Origin: Phytoseiulus persimilis | Lineage: Eukaryota > Arthropoda > Arachnida > Mesostigmata > Phytoseiidae | Direction: 5' to 3' | NCBI GenBank assembly: GCA_037576195.1 | Contig: CM075102.1 | Location: 22,068,745-22,132,744, forward strand | Length of the DNA stretch: 64,000 bases | In this document: positions 46,640 to 58,832 of the stretch, piece by piece | Numbering within the stretch: the first letter of the stretch is position 1 | How the letters are laid out: each line of letters starts with the position of its first letter | Program-made: the position numbers and the translations under genes | The notes under the pieces: generated by a model | What the model was told of the DNA's origin: nothing | The model's database searches: none | The model's input: the letters and a program-made list of their open reading frames with translations, nothing else

Positions 46640-49600
46640 GAACCCGAGTTTCCCAACTCCGCGCTCCCCAACTCACCGGCCTCGTCGCTCGCGCGGCGCG
46701 TAGCAAGCTGCAGACCAGTCAAAACCCGACGATCAGGATGAGGCTTCCCACTGCGCACAAAATGTTCTTCATTATGAAGCTGATTAGAATTGAACAAGGA
46801 ACAACTTTCTGTTTGTTCGATCCGAAGCGTCCGATACATTCATGACGATTTGCGACGGTTGTGGTTCTGGTTTTCCTCACGAGGAGCCCGCAACCGTCGT
46901 GCCTCCGACATCTGCCGATCCAAGAGGAACGAGGGGCAGAGAGCGCGGATAGGAAATCCTCCATCTCGGGCGCAATCCTCGAAAGAGTCGGAAATGCATT
47001 CATCGATTCCCCCCCAGAAGAACGAAGGTTATCCTGGAACGATAGAAGATCAAAGAAATATGATTTGAGAAAGCCGAATAAACTCCTGGAACGAAAGCGA
47101 TGATAAGTGCTCACGATCCATCGAATAAGTACAAATAAAAATATGACGAAATCAATGCAACATATCGGAAGAAGAAGGACAAGAATGTGTTCCACTCAGT
47201 CTACATTGGCTCCCGCGGCAGCTCACTCAATGAATCTTGTCTGGGAACTCTCGAGAATCATTCCGCGTGAGGACGGAGTGGACCGCCGACGAGATGGCGT
47301 TTCGCAAGTTCACATTCGACGCTGTAGACAGATGGAGATCCAACAGTGATTGGCAGGTCCGAACACTGCGGTTGACGCACGAGCCTGCAGCTCGAGCTCT
47401 GACTCCGAGAACGGCTTCCATGGTTCCAATTCGCTCCGGGCAATCGCCGTAGAAATGGTGATGATAGGAGTGATGCGGTGAATCGCTCCCGATCTCAACA
47501 TCCGGTAGCTGACTCCCACGCTCTTCGGAACAGTGGGGGCAAAAACATACTGGAAGAAGAGGAACGAATGCCCGAATGGCTCAGCTAAGCTTGGATAAAA
47601 TTTCACGAAATCTCTCCACAGAACACATTCACGTGACGCGCTCCTGAACGAACATTTGGCTAGAGGGATTGTAGATGACGCATGTCATCGTAGTTTCGCG
47701 AATATTGTATTCAAAAGCCAGACTCAAGAGGAACCGCGAGAGAAAACTAACGGCTCTCTTTATCATTTGGAAAAAAAGAGATAAACCCGTCAGCTTCGGA
47801 TGTCCACAAAAGATCTTCCCGAAGAGGATTCTTCTGATACCTACTACTCTGCACAGGTGCTTCCAAGGCAAGAGCACGGCAAATCTAGCTGTTTCGATCC
47901 AGTTGACATATGTCTGTTGTGATCCTGGAACTTCTTTCCTGAATATGAAGCGTCCAGAGACCACAGGATTATTTATTCTCTGGCTATCGCCGACAGCGCG
48001 CTCCCTCATTTTCCCGTTACTTTCGGCGTCCGTCAACAGCAAGCGTCCATTAGAGACAACGAGACGAATTCCGTCCACGATGTCGTCCGATGGCGACTTT
48101 GGTTTCAGAACACATATCATCGTGTTGTTCCGTTCGAAACGCGCTGTAAGAAAGGTCAGTGAGCATCATTTCAGGTGAGGCTATACCCGAATTATTCCGA
48201 ATGACAGACCAATTCGGGGCCGCTCGACTGGAACATGTTTCGAACGTTCGAGCTCATTCCCCATGATTGCTGCAAGCTCTGTTCTCTCATAAAGTGTGGG
48301 TTCGCGTACACCTGCCTGCATCGATGGAATGAGGCGCGGAAGTGTTCATGTTGCTTGCAGATTCGCAGGCGCTGGGAGAGCTCGGTTGCGCTAACTCGCT
48401 GTTGAGTCCATTCTACGCGGTGATAAGATATCCCACGTGAAACGGAGAAAAGCGGCGAACGTATTGCGAGGAATCACTCGTCATTCAAATCCGACTGAAA
48501 GAAGAAGGTGAGATGAATCAGACGGAGGCGAAACGCTGGAAGAAGAAACTTCTCGTATCGCCTAAACCGTGGGTAAGCGAGTTGAAGTTCTGGGAACCGA
48601 ACAGCTAGAAGATTCTCAATAGCACATCTCTGCATCTGACGATGAAACTGAAGTCGCCGCGCTGAAGTTCAAGCGGGAAGAGAAAAAAGCGTCGAAAGGC
48701 GTAGACGACGGCGGAGCAGAGAGAAGACGATCTGACGACTAAAAGGATGAACGATACTGACGTCGATATCTTCGAGAAATTTGCCAACAAGATCCGTTTA
48801 TCAGTCAACCTCACTTTTGCCCACTCCGTGTCCCACCGTTCAAGCGATGTTAAACGGATGGCGCCGCTTTGTTCACACTGACCGGCTTCAGTCTATTATG
48901 TGCGAATACGTGAGCGGCGTTAGCAGTCTTTGTGACGGTTCCATCTTCGTGTGCTCGTGCCTGGGAAAATGGGATACGAGCGACAAAATCTATCAGATGG
49001 AATCGCTCTTGGAGTAAGTGTCCCCGAAAATCCGGAGAATCTTGAGCCAAAGAGAGTCAAGCATTCCCTGGTGAAGACTGAGGAAGGGGAACTTCCGATT
49101 CGTTTCAAATCGAGGGGAGCCCGTAGCGGTCAGCTTTTTGTAGGCACACCAAGTCACGGGCATAGTTCAAGATGAACATCCAAATCCGGAACGACTCTGT
49201 GAGCTCACTCGTCAGATTCGAGCCGAGCTTAAAAGCACTCTCTGTAGACCTGACTCTGTGGAGCCAGGTCGGAGGTCCAGAGCGAAGCTTGTAGACTCGA
49301 AGTTTTCCATTCATGTCTCGACGGCCGCTGAAATGTCAAAACACCGTCCAAACCTCCTTTGGGTAGTCATACTCATTTACTGAAGTTGTCATCCTTCACA
49401 ATCCCTCGAAGAACACAACCCTGATGATCCATACGAGAAACGGCATGCCGAAGCGAGCGCGCTCTAGTCTGGATTTCGCTACGGCCCGCGATTTCTCCTG
49501 AGGCCTGGGATAGGTCCCACGATGGTCAACGCTTACACTCTCACCTATAGAGGCTTACATGAGTTTTGTTGTCATCAGAAGAGATCAGGGAAGCGCCAAC

Positions 49601-50200
49601 GACCGACGGTTTTCTGGAGTTCTATGAACCAGACGCAAACGTTCGGAGGAGACTCTTTCCTCATGCCGTGTTGGAGGGGTTATTCCAGATTTGCAGATTG
49701 TCATTCCTCAGGGAAATCGACGAACGCGTAGTTCTATAGAATCTCATATCTTGGACTTAGAACGACCTGTGCGCTCGATCGAGTTAATAACTTCTCATCA
49801 GAGACTTTCCAAGCTCTCGAGTCGAGTCACCACTAGGGAACTTCGGTGTCATTTCTTTTTTATCATTCATCACTCCGCAGATGGGTTGAGCCGAACTAAA
49901 GGGATGTCCATGATCATTTGATTCATGTTCATTCTGGTTTCAACTGAATCGAAGTCGGCGATTCTTGAGCTCAGATTCAGTCTCAGAGCAGTGGAGCGAC
50001 TGGACGTGTTTCAAAGTTATGCGCACGTTGGGCGACTTCGAAAACAACTTTCGCTTCACGGCAATCATGCCGCCCGGGAAAGGAGAAAGGAAACAGATTT
50101 CCTCGTCCATGATGCTGAATTTTCTCGCCAGGTGACGAAACCTCGCAGGGTCGTCAAGTCCATTCACGGGATCATCGGTGGGATGTACTTGGCCATTCCA
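46640..50200. other. No gene recognised with confidence
   Basis: A strong acceptor-like tract on the minus strand near 47545 precedes about 105 open codons (ending 47227), and a plus-strand frame ends at a good donor (GGA|gtaagt) at 49013. Neither could be chained to further exons. Confidence 0.3.
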
Positions 50201-50203
50201 CAG

Positions 50204-50402
50204 CACACTCGATAATGAACTGCTTATCGAGCCCGGTGATGTGTTTCGACTCGTGGGTCATCGCTACAACAGGTACGACAGCCGAACATGGGCGGAAAGG
50301 GGGCTCGGAAATTCCAGGATACTAGAGGTTTTAGATTTAGTGACCAGCCCACGACGTTTCGGGAAATTCGAGGCTTCGATTCGGATGGTTTCCCTGCGGT
50401 GA
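50204..50402 (+). CDS. Possible FUT8-type SH3-like fragment
   Basis: After an acceptor at 50203 the frame reads TLDNELLIEPGDVFRLVGHR and continues with Tyr-Asn-Arg-Tyr. This resembles the C-terminal SH3 domain of alpha-1,6-fucosyltransferase (FUT8), whose pattern is EIxLxxGDxIxxxGNHWDGY. A donor (CAG|gtacga) at 50272 could end the exon, or the frame can run on to 50402. I could not find the catalytic GT23 part nearby in the right order, so this may be a relic or chance. Confidence 0.18.
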
Positions 50403-52770
50403 CCTCAAATGAATTAGTCATGCTACCGATTCGAACATATACGGCCGCGGCATACTTGGCGGCTTGGCACGTAATATTTGTCAGAAGCTGCGTCCTCCGG
50501 AGCCGCCGCCAGATGTATCGTCACATTACTTGGAAGATCTGCGGAGCGTAAATCGACACAGAAGCTTACAAGTGCAAGGATAAAGGCATGCGCCGGATCT
50601 GGTGCGAGTGCCCTGCTGGCAACGGAACGGTTTCTCGACCAGCGGAACACTTAGCGTGTCCTTTCCCTGCCGAGAGACAGCGGCATGGAGGCAGGATCAG
50701 CTGCATCTGGTGGATAAAGTCACCATCTCTCTTTGTGCTTGTCTGTACCCAACAGGCTTCGAAACCGATGATCGGATCGGCACGGGACTTGCGGCATGTT
50801 GTATAGCGGGTTTTCATGAAGGCCATGGGCCAGCATGTATGGAGAAGGGGACCCTTGTGTGGGATAGTGTCTAGTGTTCCAATATCAGAGCCCCAGGTTC
50901 CCAAGGAAAGGAGATGCGTTCGGAGAAACTGAATCAGAGTTTTTCGGATCATCGACTTTGGCCGAATACACGACTATCCAGGTCGAGTGCATAGCCGGCC
51001 AAGCTCGGGCTCGAAAGGATAATGGAATCAATGATCGAGGAAGCCGACTCAAAGAGTTGACTTAATTGGAAATGCTTGAAAGCTCTTTGTGGGGGAAAGA
51101 ATCCACTCGGTCGAGCCTCATCTTCCCGCGATCGAGCCGATTTCCGTTGGGAGCCAGAGGAATAAGCTGCCAAAAAAGTACTCGCTAGTCGTCGTTCATT
51201 CAGCCTTCAGCGAGATATGTCGAGTCAGGTATCAGGGATTTCCCCTCTACCTTGATATGGAAGAGAGTGTACACCCAGTCCGTTCGGCGTGCGTCGGACC
51301 TCAGGCGAAGAGCATTAAAGCTGGGCGCTAATTTTTTTTGGGTCGTTTGGCATGACGATCAGCGAGTCGTTATGAGGTGTTACACGAGTAAAGACAACGC
51401 GGATTGCGCCCTCAAGAACCGCGATACAAGAGTGGAGACCCAGAAATCGGGTAGCTCAGGTCGAGAACAGAATATCCGAATCGATACGGAATCCTACGAT
51501 TCCCAAGGAGTATCGGGAGCTTCCAGTTCGCGGCCGAGCCTCGCCGAACTGGGTGAGTTGATTCATCTCCTCGAAGCTGTTCAGCGATTCGAATCACTTT
51601 TCAGAAAGGGAAAAAATGAAGGAATAAACGGGAGAGGCGTAACCCGAAGGCGAGTACATGACAGACAACCCAGGAGCTGGACGACTATGATGATTGCGAA
51701 GGGAATCGTTTGACCTCAACGGGTTGTGAGCAGGCGCACTGCCTGGGAGCATACGAGGAGTTCCGCAGAGCGTCACCCTTGTTGTTGCTCTCAAACGTGG
51801 CTCTTGATTTTTGCGCCATGATTCCAAACCTCGGAGGAGGACCGAGCTCCGCGAAAATCCGTTGATAATGGAGATCCTCGTTCTGCGGTTCAACAGGACA
51901 GTGGATATTCCATTGCATCTCACCTTACAAACTCTTCCCTTCAGAAGCATCACGTAAGGAGCTGGTTATCCGAGAGCCTGTTCAATTCAATTATCTGCCC
52001 AATGAGATTCCGAGTTTCGATTCGATCCTTTGCATGTTATCGTTCCAGACCCAGATCATATCGATATCACAGTACGAGGAAGTTACTCTTTGACCTTTGA
52101 CCCAGCAGAAAGTTCGAGCGAAGGCTAATCTCGTATGCTCCCAACATCCGCACTCTCGACGCAGGCCTTGACTTTGAACCTCGGTTCCTCAGGCCGTGCT
52201 TCCATTGGAACCCAGGGAAGGCTTTTCGGCGTTGCCCTCGAGAGTCTCGGTGGACGGTTTCTCGATCCACGAGAGGGGGGGGGGGAAGGTTTGCTGGCAT
52301 TAGGTTTCTGGATGCCGCCATTCCTCAGATTTGCGCGAATGATGGTAGGAGACAGCGAGGGCAGAGACGAACTTGACACATATCGAGTCTCCCAAAACGT
52401 CTCCAGAGCATCAACGAGACGGTCCGAACCTGAGGATCTCGCTTCCTAGTACGGCTTTTGGAACAATAAGGGGAAGTAGAAGAGGTCCCAGATTAACTCG
52501 TGAGAACGTTGAGAGGAGTCGAAAGGTATCGCTCTGGTCTTCTTCTACGGGAGCGAAAAACGCAGAGTTACGACTGGATGCAGAATAGATCTCAGCATTG
52601 GTGAGTTCTCGAGCTTTGAAGTTCAGGCATTCATTGTTCTGTACCTACCATGTATTTGAGTTCGGCATGATCATGATTATGGTTATTGACCATGATCAAA
52701 GTCGGAAAATTATAATTCATCAAATAATCGATCAATCTACTATAGAACCAATGGATTGATGGGTGATGAA
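50403..52770. other. No gene recognised
   Basis: Chance-length open frames on both strands and a run of G at 52268-52278. Nothing with a family signature. Confidence 0.35.
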
Positions 52771-52772
52771 TG

Positions 52773-52924
52773 GAGCCTGGAAGTTCACGCAATTTTTCGA
52801 AATTATTCCCTCATCGCAATGAATCAATCCCGGGCGATCGATGAAATAATTTCGAAAAATTGCCTGAACTCCAAGGCGCTAGTGATGAATAATGCCTGAG
52901 CTCCGAAGCTCTGACGATTTCCCG
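52773..52924. repeat. Hairpin with adjoining 32-base duplication
   Basis: Arms at 52773-52816 and 52837-52879 are near-perfect reverse complements around a 20-base loop, with the shared core GCAATTTTTCGAAATTATT. The right arm is partly repeated: a unit starting TGCCTGAACTCC at 52861 recurs in diverged form from 52893, 32 bases later. It is non-coding, AT-rich and looks like a small foldback repeat. Confidence 0.75.
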
Positions 52925-55044
52925 AGTTCAGGTAACACCTACGAAGAGGCCACGGAGAAGCATCCTCCCCAAATTCGGAATATGGTTGCTGTGAGGTCAG
53001 ATCTCTGAAAGGCCTCAACTTATTCGGCGGCAATCCTCCCGGATTTTCCCTCGAGCTCCCTCACGGACACTGGGTTGGAGGCAGAGTTGGTAAATGGACA
53101 ATTGGTTACAGAAACAGCTGTTCGTTTCACTCAGTTGAGCTCCGAGGTTCCTTCTAATGCAACTCTAGTGCCACAGATACTGAAAAAAAAGCTTTTTTAT
53201 GTGTCATCATCAACTCATGTCATCTACGAGAGCCGACTGCTTTCAACAATCGTTGGATGAGAGGAACACGTACTGAATCCACATTCTGTTCGATTACGAC
53301 TGGTTGCCGCCCTCAATAATGGAATGCTTGTAACGAACGATTCGAGCTTAGCCCGATTGTAGAGGGATACTCTCGTTCTCTATGATGGCTGGACCTGTCG
53401 TAATTCATCGGCGAAACGGCCCGCCACATCTTGAGAGCTCTCCATATAGCGCTCTTCGACTCCTGCTTGCCATGAGGGAGAACCGACTTCCATTCCTCTT
53501 CATCCATAATCCTCGAGTTGATGTTAGCGGAAAATTTGGAGCACCGGCTATCAGGGAAATCCATATTCTCTGCTTCTTGACGCTGCGGGTGTGGATAGTC
53601 GACGCAACCTAGTGATTTACTATTCCGTTTGCAAGTCCGCTGTTGTTCACCACTGCTCCAGATGACGGCGTCAGCGGGGAGAGTTTGTCACCACCGTCGG
53701 CGGTATCGATATCGCATTCGGGGCGGTCAGCTGACTCGAGCAAACCGCCGGTGGCTCTCTTCCTCCTCAGCCACCTTCTCGCCTCGTTGTTTCTCCTCCG
53801 ACCGCGAGCGGATGAGGTCCGCGCCGTGCTCCGACGTTTTCAGGCGGGACGCTGAACAGCCTGAGCTGTTACTCCACCAAGTCCACGATTGCCGCGACTG
53901 CTGGTGGTAGTAGTATCGGCGCGAGAAGCGGCTTCGTGCCGGGCTCGCTGTGGTCTCTCCGAGCCGGCTTTGTTTCGAATCGGCAAAACAACGTTGTTAC
54001 ATATTCTCTTCAGCATCAAATGAGCGATCCGGACGTGACCAATGCATCGGCGAAAGCCGTCAACAGGTGGGTCATCACGTATCACTTCTTGTGTTGCGAA
54101 CATTGGGCACTTCCTGCGCGATAGGGTTCGAACGTACGGCGTACCGATGACCCAGAGCCGATGATTCGTCTCGGTATCGCCGGCATGCCCCCGTGTTCTT
54201 GTTTGTTGTGGAGTCGATCGGTCAGTGGTCATGGAACCGTTCAGTTTCGGCCTTTTACGTGGACGGTCTCTGAAATGTTTTGGACGTAACCGACCATCCA
54301 TGGAAAATATTTCGCGTCCCCCCGGACAGAGAACTTGACGAGACAGCCAGGTGACATGGCGTTACTGTTCTCTGTTCGATATTTCCGGCTACTCGTGTTT
54401 CGAGATCGCGTTCTTGGGAAAAGTAACGAGAGTGGACCAGGGAAGTCGATCGTGATGCTTCATCTCGTGACTTCTGATCGTCCCAGTGATGAACCGTACG
54501 ATAGGTGCTTTCCCGCTGTCAATAGTTGGTGATGGAGCTTATGCATCGGAATTATGAGACCGGATCCATCCGGACCCTGAGATCAAAAAGCTTCGACGTT
54601 TCAGTGGAGTTCCGTCCATCGCTCCCGGATGACTTTTCCGGCTCTCGTGCTCTGATTTCAAATTCGACCGTGAGTTGAGCCCGGGAAATTATTTTTCCGC
54701 GGCCCATCCGAGCATCTCGATGTGGATCAGCCTGATCGGAACATCGCCTCAGTAAGTTCCGCCGACTTAACGTCAGGGAGTAATAGGATGACGGCACTGA
54801 GTCATAACCCTGATTGCATGCGGTAGCTCACCCAAGCAATGCCTCGGCATGAATAGTTGAACGCGCTAGCGCTTGAACGGCGATCTGATTCAGGACCGGT
54901 GCATCGTTGGCAGAATTGCGACGATTGGCGTAGGAGGTAGCAAGTAGGGGCGTAACACATCCTGGTAACTCAGAATCTTCGCGGAACAATTTCTTCCATC
55001 GAAGTGGAATTGGATCCACCCTTCCCAGTATTCTCGGAGAGTTT

Positions 55045-55084
55045 TGCCCCTTTACACCCCTCCCCCCCCCTGGGTACGCCACTG
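55045..55084 (-). mobile_element. DNA-transposon-like terminus
   Basis: Read on the minus strand from 55084 the sequence begins CAGTGGCGTACCCAGG followed by a G run. Termini of this CAGTGGCG...CCAGGGGG type are frequent in invertebrate DNA transposons. The partner terminus was not found, so the other border and family are unknown. Confidence 0.4.
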
Positions 55085-56489
55085 GTAACAAGAAGAACTC
55101 ACAATCAACGAGTTGACGAGCGAATGCGCGATACTCGGATTCCCATGGCCGGGAAATCTCTTGATGTCTTCCGTCAAGAAGGGACGGTGTCGGAAAGAGA
55201 CGGACTTGTTTCCTCTTGGCTGATTAGCAAAATTGACGAGTTGGGCTTCCTCCAAATGCTCACGTAGAATATAAACGGTGACCGATTCTAGGACGCCAGA
55301 TCATTACTCAGGAGACATAGGAGGTAGGAGCTTCCCCAGATGTCATAAAGAGTTTTCGACCGGATGTGGACATGGATCGATCAGAGAATTTTCCTGTCCG
55401 CGAATCTCAAAAGCTCACCTACCAATCTTGGATCTTGTCAAGCTAGTGGTGCTGACAGTTGAATGGCGATACACTTCCCATGCATGTGACGATGTCTATT
55501 TATGGAATCATGTGAGTGGCTATCGACACTCGAAGGATAAAACTTCGACAGAACCCAAGTGAAGTTATCCGCATCTGCGGACATGTACAAGAAACTCGAG
55601 CGATTCACAGTTGTTCAGACGCTATCGGCCAGAAGTCGCGGAACTCCCACACTTGATGCATACGGATTGAAACCATCCACTTGAGGCTGCGCGCTGCCGA
55701 GGTCCGCTAAGCCCTGCACAAATACCGAGATCTTAATTTATCGAGCGATGCCACTCATCTTCAGGGGGTTCCTATGATCCATCTCTGTACAATGATCACG
55801 AGATCGCTTGACGGAACTACATTGGACCGGAGAACTCCGCTGCTCAAACAGGAACGCCCCGCACAAACTGAGACAAGTTGCGTCTGTCTCTGGTTCAATG
55901 GGGAGCCACTTGTCCGCTACGTTCAGTCTGTCCCGCTCAAGCGGTCCCATTCAGGTGCAGCGAGCTGTCGGCCCCTTGGTTGCCCGATACGCGCGAACGG
56001 ATGCTCTCTCTTGAAGGATGAGTGGTTTTGCATGCACTTGGGTATCGTGAGGGTGGGCGTGATTGAATAGGTCCAATCATGAGTCAGGTTCTCACTGGGT
56101 ACACTTCGCGGACACTTTCGTAGGGCTCATCGTGCGACCTTCGACCGAGGTTCTATCGTGGCCGTCACCGAGAGTGCCCCACGTGTAAGAGCATTGGAGT
56201 TCCCATCTGGGGTCGACTGATTCAATCCATCCCGCTGGGAGAGTTTGTCGACGGTTGGAACAATAACGACCTGAGCCATGAACTGAAGGTCCGAGCGGGG
56301 TCACATGAACAGGAAGTCGGGTTGAGCACACTCGGGACCTGGTCCGGCTGTTTCTGCGTCTTCGCCAGTGAACTGCCTTGAACATTGATCTGACTTGGCT
56401 TCCTCGATCCGAATCCACACTCCAACGCCGAGTAGCGAGGAACATTGGACTTGCCTCACATTGCCTAAACCTCGTCTCCTTCTCCACAG
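55085..56489. other. No gene recognised; should hold the AGPAT5-like first exon
   Basis: The next gene lacks its start codon in the exons I can place. Its short first coding exon, which must end in phase 2, should lie in this interval. Confidence 0.4.
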
Positions 56490-58126
56490 GGCGTTCTCGA
56501 AACTATATGTGCTCTTCTTGTATTATCTGGATATAATTGTCATGGCTGGAATGACAATCACATTCTACTTACTCACTCCGGTTTACTACTCCCTGGGCAA
56601 GCCATGGAGGGACGTCAACGATTTCCTTTACGACTTGCACGAACGATTCGTCATCTTCTGCTCCACCACAGTCACAGGAACTCGAGCAAGTATCACGTTG
56701 TCTCAGATGCCCGATCCACCTTTCCCAATCTCCGACTTGACTTCATTGCTAGAGCTGCACCGGTCGATTTGATAACTACTTTTAGGCACAGAGGTTTCCT
56801 TGCGCCCTCGATGACCGTATCCAACCATGCGCTCGAGCGTCGGTTGGGGCAGAGTTCCGGTTTGCGTAGATTTATGTAGATTGAAAACTTCATTCATTGA
56901 GAAGGAGGAATCCATTGCAGCTGCACCTCTCCGGCGACTTCGACAAAGTTATGGACAGAAAAGAGAACATACTCGTGATAAGCAATCATCAAGTTGAAGG
57001 TCAACTCAAATCTCGCATCTCATATCTAATCTCGCTTGTGTTCCTGATACGACTGAAGGAGTTCATGAGCAGCAGCTCTCAGACTCCTCTGTGAAACGTA
57101 CAGACTCAGACTCTGTTTTCGATCCAACAGCTGACTATTTCGCCATGGCTGCTGCAATGGAAAAAACGGGAAGCCTGCCTCGGTTGCGACACGTGATGAA
57201 GGAGTCACTAGTGTGGCTTCCCTTCGTCGGGAATTTCCTCCTCAATCATGGCTCTTTCTTCATCAATCGTTCAAAGTTGAATTGGAACAGATTCGAGGAG
57301 AACGCTTCTCGGCTCGCACAGAGTGAAACGCCAGTGAGTAGAGAATCGCTCGCCGACGAGAGCGTGCCCGCCCATTTGCAAGGCTCGTAAGAGTGGTGTT
57401 CCCGAGATTGACGGAACTGGGAGAATTAGTTTGAATCAATTCCAGACATCGGTGCTGATCTATCCAGAGGGAACCACGTGGAATAACGGATTGGAAGTTG
57501 AGGGCGTCTTTGAGAAGTCGGACGCACTCGCAAGATCCTGTGACCGGGAGCCCTTCAAGCACGTCATGTTCCCGAAGCACAAAGGTTTCTATCGACTTCT
57601 AGCGAGATTTCGCGACCGCCTGGATGCCGTGTATGATTTCACGATCGCCTATTCCACTACTCTGGGACCAGAAGGTCGAAAACCATCGCCGGGCATGATT
57701 GGTAGGTTAGCGCGGCTCGATCAGTGAGGAAATCAGCCTTACGCAAAGACACGGGAGTACCCCATTGAGCATTCCGCCGTTCCAGCTTACCTGACCGGGG
57801 AGGTTCCCGATGTGCACATTCACCTCCGGCGCATCGACATAGAGGACGTTCCTGTAGCCGAGGCAGATGCCAGGAATTTTCTCATAGAACGTTTCGCCGA
57901 GAAGAATGAACTCATGGATGCGTTTTTCGAAACAGGTCGTTTCCCCTCCCCGAGCTACCAAGCGCCCGGGCAGAGTTTATTTCACTCCCTGCAGAGTGCA
58001 GCGGTGACGATTGCGGCCGCCTTGCTCGGACTTACGAGACAGGGTCTAAGCTTCTTGCCCATGTTTCTTGGGGTCCCCCTGCTTGCGGGATATGCCAACG
58101 TCGTTCGCGAAATATATTTCGCATAG
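56490..58126 (+). CDS. AGPAT5: AGPAT5-like 1-acylglycerol-3-phosphate acyltransferase
   Basis: A membrane enzyme of the PlsC family that acylates lysophosphatidic acid to phosphatidic acid, placed in ER or mitochondrial membranes in its relatives. Exons are 56490-56685, 56921-56999, 57131-57333, 57446-57701 and 57786-58126, giving 357 residues; a short N-terminal exon is missing. A hydrophobic helix lies in the first exon (LYVLFLYYLDIIVMAGMTI). The catalytic HX4D motif is NHQVEAD and is split by an intron. Motif II is HGSFFINRS. Motif III reads YPEGTTWN, with Thr where the family has Arg. Downstream DAVYDFTIAYS and VPDVHIHLRRIDIEDVP align to human AGPAT5 without gaps. The C-terminus ends in a hydrophobic stretch. 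The first intron seems to be GC-AG (CGA|gcaagt), since only this keeps frame and alignment. Confidence 0.85.
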
Positions 58127-58380
58127 TCTGCCTCGACTTCAGGAGATCCGGAAAGAATGTACTCGCGGAGAAGCGTATGGTGTTGGTGGAGTAAATTTAG
58201 TCTTGGATCGAGCATGGGAAACGAAAGTATTGGGTACATGCGAAAGTTCTGAGCGCCAAACATCAACAGCTCATAACTCCGCTTCGAGGGAGCGCAGAAA
58301 AATTACGAGATATTCAAAATGCGCAGAACTTAGTCAGCTTTCAGATGCGGTAGAGCTTTTTTTGAAATGATCGACTGACG

Positions 58381-58411
58381 AAAAAAAAAAAAAAAATCGC
58401 GATTTCGCGAT
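58381..58411. repeat. Poly-A run abutting a perfect palindrome
   Basis: Sixteen A at 58381-58396 lead into ATCGCGA, two T and TCGCGAT (58396-58411). The A run could be the tail of an old retroposed copy, but no source sequence is recognisable before it. Confidence 0.6.
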
Positions 58412-58473
58412 TCCGGCGAAACTCACGTTGTGAACCCCTATCCCCTCTGCGGAATCACATAGCTCGTTGGAAT

Positions 58474-58832
58474 TTATTCTCTTTCCAAAAAAAAGTTGAG
58501 CCATTCGGCCGCTGCCATGTGGAGATATCGGCCCCGCCAATCGAACTGTCCCATGAATGGGATGGGCTGGTATTCTTCTGGAAACACTCTGGAGGCCTCT
58601 GGAGAATGTCAGTTCAACACAGAGTGATCAGCATGTCTGCCCTCGGGGTAGATGAGTCCGATGTGCCGTCCGAGAGAGAAATGATTTCTTCGTCGACTTC
58701 GGGGTCACTTCTCGCAGCGTGAACAATGATGGGAAGTGTTGAAGTGGCATTTCCGAGAGTCAAGTCAGCGTTTCCGGAAGAATTCCAGCTAATTTCACCC
58801 ATGAGAGAGCTCAATCGGCGCAAAAAAATCAC
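58474..58832 (-). CDS. 3' end of an unidentified minus-strand gene
   Basis: The last exon (58598 down to 58474) starts after a good acceptor and encodes ASRVFPEEYQPIPFMGQF, then DWRGRYLHMAAAEWLNFFLE and a stop two residues later. The composition is strongly protein-like. An upstream exon ending at 58709 (donor gtgacc) fits in phase 1 and reads TLGNATSTLPIIVHAAR before the join, leaving a 110-base intron. If that donor is not used, the same frame runs on into an acidic stretch with DEEIISLSDG, which resembles a SUMO-interacting motif. The start of this exon is not fixed. The gene converges with the AGPAT5-like gene, tail to tail. No family recognised. Confidence 0.42.

Noticed and set aside
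47310-48120. Minus-strand frames with a FAPT tetrapeptide like SOAT/DGAT1 acyltransferases
   Set aside because: Only the tetrapeptide matches. The active-site motifs and membrane topology of that family are missing, and a strong acceptor favours another frame there.
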